From NCBI GenBank assembly GCA_964489835.1, contig CAZBBC010000174.1, positions 1-8,797 of the forward strand: a DNA stretch of 8,797 bases, given 5' to 3'. The position numbers and the translations under genes are program-made. The notes under the pieces are model-generated. The model saw only the letters and a list, made by a program, of their open reading frames with translations, was not told the DNA's origin and did not search any database. Positions 1-4,833 of the stretch are shown here, piece by piece (position 1 is the first letter of the stretch; each line of letters begins with the position of its first letter). The stretch comes from CAZBBC01 sp964489835. GTDB taxonomy: Bacteria > Calditrichota > Calditrichia > JAJRVZ01.

Positions 1-87
1 ACACGGATTAACACGGATTTTATTTAAAAATTATTTTTATTTAGTTTTAATCCGTGTCCGGCTGCGCCGGATAATCCGTGGATAAAA
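1..87. repeat. ACACGGATT-type inverted repeat, possibly cut by the window edge
   Basis: The left arm is two 10-bp units, ACACGGATTA and ACACGGATTT (1-20). The right arm carries ATCCGTG at 50-56 and again at 74-80. Between the two right-arm copies sits a short GC-rich hairpin (57-71, stem TCCGGC/GCCGGA, loop TGC) that has no counterpart in the left arm. The roughly 28 bases between the arms are almost pure A/T. There is no reading frame. The plan (short CACG-containing words, tandem in each arm, arms inverted) parallels the element at 177-319, but the word differs (CACGGAT against CACGAAG). The true left end may lie outside the window. Confidence 0.75.
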
Positions 88-176
88 GTTTTTTGGTACA
101 TTAGCATATAATATATTAAATGTAATCAGGGCGTGATATTATTTCAAGAAATTAAAAAATATGTATATATTTTTTT

Positions 177-319
177 AACCACAGAGCACACGAAGAGCAC
201 GAAGTTTTATTTAATTAAAAAACATAGATTATAATAAGATCCTATAAAACATATCTTTTTATTCTAATATTATATTTTTAGCCTTTATTAACTTCGTGAT
301 CTCTGTGTGCTTCGTGGTT
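177..319. repeat. Gene-free CACGAAG-family inverted repeat (MITE/REP-like)
   Basis: Left arm 177-208 and right arm 290-319 are inverted copies; over 30 aligned bases I count 25 matches. Each arm has three heptamers spaced exactly 9 bp apart: CACAGAG 180-186, CACGAAG 189-195 and 198-204 on the left; CTTCGTG 292-298, CTCTGTG 301-307 and CTTCGTG 310-316 on the right. The 81-bp interior is AT-rich and has no gene. The same arms bound the GxxExxY gene at 1811-2503, so this looks like a gene-less relative of that unit. I see no clear target-site duplication. As RNA it could form a stem of about 30 bp. Confidence 0.85.
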
Positions 320-562
320 CATTTCATATTCATCCGGCTGCATGGACACACACGTGTGCGTTTATAGAGCGCCTAACGGCCGATGTTTCTAACCACCAGG
401 AAAAATTCTTCCCGATGATTCACCGGCTGGTACGACCCGCCACAATGGCCTTTCAAATATTTTTTACCTGCGAATTCCTCTCCTTTATTATTATCATTAA
501 AAAAAATCAGACATTGGCATGATTCTGGAAAGGATTTGATTTAAAAATTTCCGGAGGTTGCT
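320..562. other. Intergenic spacer without a supported gene
   Basis: This follows the inverted repeat and runs up to the secreted-protein gene. A short frame covers 307-522, but its start lies inside the repeat, it has no ribosome-binding site and its translation resembles nothing I recognise, so I do not call it a gene. The stretch includes a perfect 10-bp palindrome CACACGTGTG (349-358). The last 50 bases hold a weak sigma-54-like site and a good Shine-Dalgarno sequence for the gene at 563. I see nothing else recognisable. Confidence 0.6.
515..530 (+). promoter_or_regulatory. Weak sigma-54-like promoter candidate
   Basis: TTGGCAT followed by CTGGAA gives a TGGCA -24-like block and a TGGA block near the -12 position. 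The sigma-54 consensus is TGGCAC, five bases, then TTGC, so the -24 half fits well but the -12 half lacks the conserved GC. If used, transcription would begin near 540, leaving a short leader with the GGAGG at 553-557 before the ATG at 563. I see no activator site. The match may be chance. Confidence 0.25.
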
Positions 563-1804
563 ATGTGCCGAATAGTTATCGTTATTTTATCCCTTCTATG
601 TGCTATCAGCAGTAAAGGGCAGACAGTATTTCTTAATGAGATCCGTGCCGATGATGCCAGTACCGATGACGGTGAATTTATTGAATTGGTCGGTCCTGCC
701 GGGACTGATATTTCTGGTTGGCAGATTGAACACGTTAACGGCAGTGGAGGCAGTACTGTATTTACCTATTCATTTCCCGAGGGTACGATGATCCCTGATG
801 ATGCGGTCATTGACAAAACAGGGCAATCGATAGGATTTATTATTGTTAAAAGAACCGGTCATAGTGTAGAAAATTATGATTTTGAGTGGGGTACTGCTTC
901 CTTGCAGAACGGCCCCGATGGTCTTATTTTACGGGATGATCAGAGTAACCGTATCCAGGCGCTGACCTGGAACGGCAGCGGAGATCTGACCGGGGGTGAT
1001 CCACCCTGGCGGAATATTGGATCGGATCAAAATACGGACAATAGTCTGTCGGCTCCGGACAGTGTCTACGAATCTTTTGAGAAGGAATGGGAGTATGTGC
1101 TCCCTACGCCGGGAACATTGAATAGTAATCAGACAAGCGGTGATGTCAGTCTACCTGTTGAATTATCAAGCTTTAGGGCTTACGGTCAGGATGCCCGGGT
1201 GAAACTGATCTGGATTACAGAATCAGAAATGGATAATCTTGGTTTTATTCTTGAACGGTCTTTAAAAAAAAATGAGGAATATATACAGATCGCTTCCTAT
1301 GAATCGATGGAATCTCTGAAAGGTGCCGGTAACAGTTCTGCCAAAAAACACTATACCTTTATTGATTATTCGGTTTTTAACGGATTAACCTATTGGTACA
1401 GGCTTATCGATGTTTCCGTCAACGGTATTCAGACCCCTCACGGTCCCATTGTGGCCATGCCTAGGATAGCAACTGTACCGGAAGAAGTTATTCCGGTTGA
1501 AAATTATCCAATAAAATTTCGTTTGGCCCAAAATTATCCCAATCCTTTTAATCCCTGTACAAGGATTTGTTTTGATATTGCAGAAACGGAAGATGAGAAA
1601 TCTTTCGTAAACCTATCGATCTTTGACGTCAATGGCCGGAAGGTAAGAACCCTGATAAAAGCGGGCCTTTTACCGGGATCCTATGAAATTGAATGGATGG
1701 GTACCAATGATCGGGGAAAAGAAGTCGCCGGTGGTGTCTACTATTATCAATTGCGCACCGATGCAGGTTTTATCCAATCAAGAAAAATGATTCTGCTGCG
1801 ATAA
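563..1804 (+). CDS. Secreted lamin-tail-like protein with FlgD-like/T9SS type A C-terminal module
   Basis: Probably exported and surface-attached or released; its ligand is unknown. Residues 1-19 form a hydrophobic signal peptide. Residues 21-187 resemble a lamin-tail domain (the FLNEIRADD start, then GEFIELVGPAGTDISGW). Residues 196-290 carry the LPVELSSFRA..LIWITESEMDNLGFILERS pattern, a beta-rich linker common in secreted FCB proteins. Residues 319-413 are the C-terminal module with NYPNPFN at 324-330, FDVNGRKVRTL, and GVYYYQL followed by a short basic end (SRKMILLR). In Bacteroidota such tails direct type IX secretion; whether this organism has that system cannot be seen. The ATG is chosen because GGAGG lies 5 bases upstream (553-557). 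The frame is intact. A repeat starts only 6 bases after the stop. No catalytic motif is visible, so a structural or adhesive role is a guess. Confidence 0.88.
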   Translation: MCRIVIVILSLLCAISSKGQTVFLNEIRADDASTDDGEFIELVGPAGTDISGWQIEHVNGSGGSTVFTYSFPEGTMIPDDAVIDKTGQSIGFIIVKRTGHSVENYDFEWGTASLQNGPDGLILRDDQSNRIQALTWNGSGDLTGGDPPWRNIGSDQNTDNSLSAPDSVYESFEKEWEYVLPTPGTLNSNQTSGDVSLPVELSSFRAYGQDARVKLIWITESEMDNLGFILERSLKKNEEYIQIASYESMESLKGAGNSSAKKHYTFIDYSVFNGLTYWYRLIDVSVNGIQTPHGPIVAMPRIATVPEEVIPVENYPIKFRLAQNYPNPFNPCTRICFDIAETEDEKSFVNLSIFDVNGRKVRTLIKAGLLPGSYEIEWMGTNDRGKEVAGGVYYYQLRTDAGFIQSRKMILLR

Positions 1805-1810
1805 ATATAT

Positions 1811-1924
1811 GAACCACGAAGCACACGAAGCACACGAAGTTTTGAAATATTAATATAATCTTTAGGTTAACATCGCTCTAGATAAATAATAGTCAATATA
1901 AAATCTTAGTGATCTTCGTGGTTA
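1811..1924. repeat. CACGAAG-family inverted repeat after the secreted-protein gene
   Basis: The left arm has three perfect CACGAAG words at 1815, 1824 and 1833, exactly 9 bp apart. The right arm has CTTAGTG at 1905 (one mismatch) and CTTCGTG at 1914, also 9 bp apart, followed by GGTTAA. The arms could pair as a stem around an AT-rich loop. The left arm also pairs with the far arm at 2471-2503, so the repeat can be read either as a self-contained element or as the left end of the nuclease unit. It begins 6 bases after the TAA at 1802-1804 and could shape the 3' end of that transcript. Confidence 0.8.
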
Positions 1925-2006
1925 ATATTTAGATCAAAACGGTATGTGACTCTAAAAACGCAAGCAGAATTTATAAATTGATCAAAATCGTAAATGTTTT
2001 TTAACA

Positions 2007-2027
2007 TGTCCAACCCTAGGTAGGACA
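2007..2027. repeat. Imperfect 21-bp palindrome upstream of the GxxExxY gene
   Basis: TGTCC at 2007-2011 pairs with GGACA at 2023-2027, and ACC at 2013-2015 pairs with GGT at 2019-2021, leaving one A-A mismatch and a CTA centre. It lies about 37 bases before the ATG at 2065. It could be an operator, a REP-like hairpin of yet another family, or chance. Its GC content stands out against very AT-rich surroundings. Confidence 0.5.
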
Positions 2028-2064
2028 GATATCACGAAGATTAATATAGGTAAAAAATAAAACA

Positions 2065-2436
2065 ATGGAATTTGATAAATTATCAAATAAAGTTATTGGA
2101 TTAGCACTGGAAGTGCATAAACATCTTGGCCCGGGATTATTAGAGAACACCTACAAACAATGTCTTGCGTATGAATTGAGTCGTGAAGGAATAAATTTTC
2201 AGATTGAAGTCAATTTACCAGTCAATTATAAAATGATTCATGTATCATCTGCTTTTCGGATAGATTTAATCATTGAGAAACAAATGATTGTGGAACTAAA
2301 ATGTGTGGATAAATTTCATCCTGTTCATGAGGCGCAAATATTAACATATATGAAATTGAGTAATATTAAAAAAGGTTTATTAATAAATTTTAATGAGAAG
2401 TTATTAAAAAATGGAATAAAAAGATTTGTTTTATAG
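2065..2436 (+). CDS. GxxExxY family protein (PD-(D/E)XK-like putative nuclease)
   Basis: A 123-residue protein, about the usual length of the GxxExxY family. The name motif is G24-LL-E27-NT-Y30 inside HLGPGLLENTY. A PD-(D/E)XK-type core follows: D67 in FRIDLI, E77-L-K79 in IVELK, then Q91 and Y95 in EAQILTYMKLS, which recalls the RecB-type QxxxY motif. All expected acidic and lysine positions are present, so the protein looks intact, but nuclease activity has not to my knowledge been firmly assigned to this family. The likely role is DNA or RNA cleavage, target unknown. The ATG is preceded only by a weak ATAGG about 14 bases away. The gene sits between CACGAAG inverted repeats and is very AT-rich (2341-2400 has 9 G/C in 60), unlike yraN downstream, consistent with lateral origin. 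Confidence 0.9.
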   Translation: MEFDKLSNKVIGLALEVHKHLGPGLLENTYKQCLAYELSREGINFQIEVNLPVNYKMIHVSSAFRIDLIIEKQMIVELKCVDKFHPVHEAQILTYMKLSNIKKGLLINFNEKLLKNGIKRFVL

Positions 2437-2470
2437 GCTATTCTTAACATCTGTGATTTATTAAAAAATT

Positions 2471-2503
2471 AAAACTTCGTGAACTTCGTGCGCTCTGTGG
2501 TTC
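2471..2503. repeat. Right arm of the GxxExxY unit (CTTCGTG repeats)
   Basis: CTTCGTG at 2475-2481 and 2484-2490, then CTCTGTG at 2493-2499, again in 9-bp register. It is the inverted partner of 1811-1843. It ends 33 bases before the yraN start, so it may contribute to the 5' leader of yraN. Confidence 0.85.
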
Positions 2504-2536
2504 TAATAATTAGACCTGTACAAATAGCTTATTTTT

Positions 2537-2908
2537 ATGAAAACAGAAAAACAAAAACTGGGTAATACCGGGGAAGATAAGGCGGTTGAATATTTAAAGC
2601 GGAAGGGATATAAAATAATCCAGCGAAATTTCCAGTACGGTCATCATGAGCTGGATATCGTTTGCAGTGATGGAAACGATCTGGTAATCGTCGAGGTAAA
2701 AAGTGTGCGTGTGCCCGCCTTCGGCAGTGGCGAATCCCGAATATCTAAAAAAAAGCAACAATCGGTCATCAAAGGGACTTATGGTTACCTCAATCGTCAT
2801 AAAAATAATACCGGTCGCGGGGTGAGATTTGATGTGGTCTGTGTTAACTTAGACCGTTATCCGGCGGAGATTGTCCATTATAAAAGTGCTTTCTGGCAGG
2901 GCAGGTAA
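2537..2908 (+). CDS. yraN: YraN family protein (UPF0102, Holliday-junction-resolvase-like fold)
   Basis: A 123-residue, complete member of the UPF0102/YraN family, a conserved bacterial protein with a PD-(D/E)XK nuclease-like fold whose exact role is unsettled. The N-terminal signature G9-NTGEDKAVEYLKRKGYKI (residues 9-27) is clear, followed by the core HHELDIV (E38, D40) and IVEVKS (E53, K55), then the Q75 region and FDVVCVN near the end. Family members usually read GEIDII at the first core; here GHHELDIV is a mild variant that keeps the acids. The ATG at 2537 has no evident Shine-Dalgarno sequence. In many genomes yraN lies beside rnhB, but here a repeat-bounded nuclease unit is on its left and a PLP enzyme 147 bases to the right, so the usual neighbourhood has been broken. 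Confidence 0.93.
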   Translation: MKTEKQKLGNTGEDKAVEYLKRKGYKIIQRNFQYGHHELDIVCSDGNDLVIVEVKSVRVPAFGSGESRISKKKQQSVIKGTYGYLNRHKNNTGRGVRFDVVCVNLDRYPAEIVHYKSAFWQGR

Positions 2909-3055
2909 ATGATTGATGGCAGTCGCAGAAAACCGTGTATTTTAATAATCAGAGGTCTGTTCCCATAAGCGGTCTGGACCAGCGTTTTAAATTGAATTTT
3001 TTAGGAATATTTACTACCTTAAAAAAACAATCAATCAATTCTTCCCTATACATTT

Positions 3056-4186
3056 ATGAGCTTTTCCAGATACCGGCAATATTTCCCGATCACTTCGACG
3101 GATATCTATCTCAATCATGCCGCCTTATCTCCGCTTTCCACAAAAGTCCTGGAAGCGATCCATATATTGATGGAAAAACGGTCCTCGGGTATTATTGAGG
3201 TTTTTCCTGAATTTATAGAGAGTAAAAAAAGATTAAAACAGAATCTGGCAACCCTGATCGGTGCCGAATCCCAAAATATTGCGATTATCGGAAATACCTC
3301 TGAAGGTCTGAATTGGTTAGCCAGGGGTCTCCCCTGGCAGCAGGGGGACAGGATCCTGTTAGTGGAAAAAGAATTTCCGGCCAATATATACCCCTTTCTA
3401 AATCTGAAGGATCTGGGGGTTGAGATAGATTTCGTACCCGTTGACAATGGACATATTCATATCGGGGAAATTGAAAAGAAGATTTATCCGGGCACACGAT
3501 TACTATCGATAAGTTTTGTTGAATTCCTGAATGGTTTCCGTAACCCGCTGAAAGAGATCGGGCAAATCTGCAAGACGAAGGGGATTATTTTCAGCGTTGA
3601 TAGTATTCAGGGGCTTGGTGCCCTGACTTTAAATGTCGAAGAAGCCGGTATCGATTTTCTTTCCAATGGCGGTCACAAATGGCTGATGGGACCCCTGGGT
3701 TGTGGATTTATGTATATATCTTCTACAATATTTGGGCAAGTAAAACCGGCCTTTATGGGTTGGCTCTCGGTAAAGGATAGTTGGAATTTTCTTGATTATA
3801 ATCCGGATCTTCTTGATGATGCCGGCCGTTTTGAGATAGGAACCGGTAATGTGCTCGGCATCACCGGTTTGGGGGTGTCTACCGATCTACTTTTGGAGGC
3901 CGGCGTAGATCGAATTGAAAAACACCTGAAAGTACTGGGTGGGCACTTAATCGATGGTCTGACCGATCTCGGGTATAAATATATCGGTTCATCCGCGCCG
4001 AAGGAACAATCCGGTATCTATTCTTTTACGGGACCGCAGGAGCAGGAATTCTTCAATTATTTACAAGAAAAAAGAATACATATTTCGCTGCGCGGTGATG
4101 TGTTAAGATTTGCTCCGCATTTCTATAACACCATTGGGGAAATGGAGGAGGTTTTGAGAATATGTGAAGCGTTTAAAAATATGTAA
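3056..4186 (+). CDS. Class V aminotransferase-fold PLP-dependent enzyme
   Basis: A 376-residue cytoplasmic enzyme of the aminotransferase class V superfamily (relatives: cysteine desulfurases, isopenicillin N epimerase-like and kynureninase-like proteins). Visible features: YLNHAALSPLS near the N-terminus (18-28), NTSEGLN (80-86) for phosphate binding, SVDSIQGLG (180-188) with D182 and Q185 contacting the cofactor, SNGGHKWLMGPLG (203-215) with the Schiff-base K208, and R351 in LRFAPHFYN as the likely carboxylate anchor. The C-terminal segment where SufS/NifS enzymes keep their active-site Cys reads HISLRGDVLRFAPHF with none, so cysteine desulfurase activity is unlikely. The substrate is unknown. 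The ATG has no clear Shine-Dalgarno; a weak -35-like TTGAAT at 2992-2997 is the only promoter hint. The stop codon is shared with the tandem repeat that follows. Confidence 0.88.
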   Translation: MSFSRYRQYFPITSTDIYLNHAALSPLSTKVLEAIHILMEKRSSGIIEVFPEFIESKKRLKQNLATLIGAESQNIAIIGNTSEGLNWLARGLPWQQGDRILLVEKEFPANIYPFLNLKDLGVEIDFVPVDNGHIHIGEIEKKIYPGTRLLSISFVEFLNGFRNPLKEIGQICKTKGIIFSVDSIQGLGALTLNVEEAGIDFLSNGGHKWLMGPLGCGFMYISSTIFGQVKPAFMGWLSVKDSWNFLDYNPDLLDDAGRFEIGTGNVLGITGLGVSTDLLLEAGVDRIEKHLKVLGGHLIDGLTDLGYKYIGSSAPKEQSGIYSFTGPQEQEFFNYLQEKRIHISLRGDVLRFAPHFYNTIGEMEEVLRICEAFKNM

Positions 4187-4252
4187 TTAGGAACTGGGAA
4201 CTGGGAATTTGTAATTTGTAATTGGTAATTAGTAATTGGTAATTGGGGATTA
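4183..4252. repeat. 7-bp tandem repeat array (about ten units)
   Basis: Ten heptamers run without a break: GTAATTA, GGAACTG twice, GGAATTT, GTAATTT, GTAATTG, GTAATTA, GTAATTG twice, GGGATTA. The first unit contains the TAA stop (4184-4186) of the preceding gene. The sequence has no spacers, so it is not a CRISPR array. Similar degenerate G(T/G)AATT(G) arrays occur between genes in many bacteria, sometimes beside four-helix-bundle (23S rRNA intervening-sequence type) genes, but none is present here. Confidence 0.85.
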
Positions 4253-4268
4253 TGATTAAGATAGCAAC

Positions 4269-4364
4269 AATTAAGTTCCCCCTTAGAAAAGGGGGCTAGG
4301 GGGTTGTAAATAAATAACATAGAAGAGTATATATCCCTTTTAGAAAAGGGGGCTAAGGGGTTGT
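4269..4364. repeat. Double CCCCCTT/AAGGGGG hairpin repeat, left side of the DUF559 unit (copy A)
   Basis: Two arms in direct orientation: 4273-4307 and 4331-4364. Arm 1 has the hairpin CCCCCTT-AGAA-AAGGGGG (4278-4295), then CTA, GGGGG and TTGT. Arm 2 has CCCTTT-TAGA-AAAGGG (4335-4350), then GGCTAAGGGGTTGT. The spacer 4308-4330 is preserved almost base for base in the inverted copy at 7064-7157. Arm 2 supplies AAGGGG (4355-4360), the only Shine-Dalgarno-like sequence for the gene at 4371. Confidence 0.85.
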
Positions 4365-4370
4365 TTTAAG

Positions 4371-4742
4371 TTGAAGTTATACTACAATCCAAAACTAAAA
4401 GAACGAGCCAAAGAATTAAGAAGGAATGCAACATTCGGTGAACGTTTACTCTGGAAGTACTTAAGAGGACGTCAGTTACTCGGCTACCAGTTTATACGAC
4501 AGAAGCCCATAGATGAGTATATTGTCGATTTTTATTGCAGTAAGTTACAGTTAGTTATAGAGATAGACGGAGTAACACATAATGGAAAAAAAAGTTATGA
4601 CAAGAGAAGAGAGAATCGGTTAAGAAATTTTGGATTATACATCATTAGAATAGATGGTTATTATATTTTAAAAAACATTACCGGGGCATTGGAGATAATC
4701 GCAAAAAAAATAAATGAGTTAGAAGGAAAAACAACCCCCTAA
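4371..4742 (+). CDS. DUF559 family protein (Vsr-like endonuclease fold)
   Basis: A 123-residue protein of the DUF559 family, related to the very-short-patch-repair endonuclease fold. Motifs: YNPKLKERAKELRRNAT (5-21), E24 in ERLLW, RQKPIDEYIVDFYC (43-56) with D53 as likely metal ligand, LVIEIDG (61-67) with E64 and D66, H70, then a YDKRRENRL helix (76-84). The core looks intact, so a metal-dependent nickase or nuclease is plausible; the substrate is unknown. The start is TTG: the in-frame region between the TAG at 4341-4343 and 4371 has no ATG or GTG, and AAGGGG at 4355-4360 lies 10 bases upstream. The last four codons (ACA ACC CCC TAA) are repeat sequence, so the repeat gives the C-terminal TTP and the stop. 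The gene is AT-rich (4621-4680: 10 G/C in 60). Confidence 0.9.
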   Translation: MKLYYNPKLKERAKELRRNATFGERLLWKYLRGRQLLGYQFIRQKPIDEYIVDFYCSKLQLVIEIDGVTHNGKKSYDKRRENRLRNFGLYIIRIDGYYILKNITGALEIIAKKINELEGKTTP

Positions 4743-4764
4743 CCCCCTTTACTAAGGGGGAATT
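4731..4764. repeat. Right arm of the DUF559 unit, overlapping the gene end
   Basis: It reads ACAACCCCCTAA, then hairpin CCCCCTT-TACT-AAGGGGG (4743-4760), then AATT. It is inverted relative to 4273-4307. The stop codon TAA (4740-4742) is inside the arm and the hairpin begins at the next base, so it could act as a 3'-end or attenuating structure; there is no T-tract for a classical intrinsic terminator. Confidence 0.88.
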
Positions 4765-4824
4765 AATTCATGCGATTAAAAATAATATGTTATTAGTTTT
4801 GCCACTACCCAGTTTTTTCTAAGA

Positions 4825-4829
4825 GGAGG
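4825..4829 (+). promoter_or_regulatory. Strong Shine-Dalgarno for the cyclase gene
   Basis: GGAGG within AAGAGGAGGGGAG, 4 bases before the ATG at 4834. It decides the start and contrasts with yraN and the PLP enzyme, which have no visible Shine-Dalgarno. Confidence 0.75.
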
Positions 4830-4833
4830 GGAG

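Larger units (their letters stand above)
1811..2503. mobile_element. Putative repeat-bounded unit carrying a GxxExxY nuclease-like gene
   Basis: The outer arms 1811-1843 and 2471-2503 are inverted copies of each other (28 of 33 bases match by my count) and belong to the same family as 177-319. They enclose one gene, 2065-2436. Two shorter internal copies of the arm word lie at 1905-1920 (inverted) and 2033-2039 (direct), so the region may be a gene-less element (1811-1924) abutting a gene-carrying one (about 2031-2503). No transposase and no clear target duplication are seen, so movement is inferred only from the repeated structure. The interior is much more AT-rich than the neighbouring genes. 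Confidence 0.5.
4273..4764. mobile_element. Putative repeat-bounded unit carrying a DUF559 nuclease-like gene
   Basis: Left arm 4273-4307 and right arm 4731-4764 are inverted copies with only about three mismatches over 34 bases. Between them lie a second left arm (4331-4364) and one gene. The right arm overlaps the end of the gene. No transposase or clear target duplication is visible; mobility is inferred from the repeat boundaries, the AT-rich interior, and gene-free copies of the same repeat at 6995-7240. Confidence 0.5.

Noticed and set aside
366..395. GCCTAAC resembling an integron attC core
   Set aside because: A single core-like word without a matching GTTRGGC partner at attC distance and without an integrase or cassette array; most likely chance.
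307..522. 71-residue open frame upstream of the secreted-protein gene
   Set aside because: Its start lies inside the inverted-repeat arm, it has no ribosome-binding site, its composition is low-complexity toward the end and it matches no family I recognise.
563..620. Lipoprotein signal (Cys13) in the lamin-tail protein
   Set aside because: The residues before the Cys (ILSLL) do not fit a lipobox with a small residue at -1, so an ordinary signal peptide is the better reading.
2992..3020. Sigma-70-like promoter (TTGAAT, 17 bases, TACCTT) before the PLP enzyme
   Set aside because: The -35 half is fair but the -10 half matches only about three of six positions; not strong enough to list as a feature.
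4183..4252. CRISPR-like repeated sequence
   Set aside because: Units of 7 bp follow each other directly with no unique spacers and no cas genes are present; it is a simple tandem array.
4291..4360. Possible G-quadruplex from four G-runs
   Set aside because: The runs are spread over about 70 bases with long loops and are already explained by the hairpin repeat structure.
4743..4760. Classical rho-independent terminator after the DUF559 gene
   Set aside because: The stem is good but no T-tract follows (AATTAATTC comes next), and identical hairpins occur where no gene ends, so it is better described as the repeat arm.
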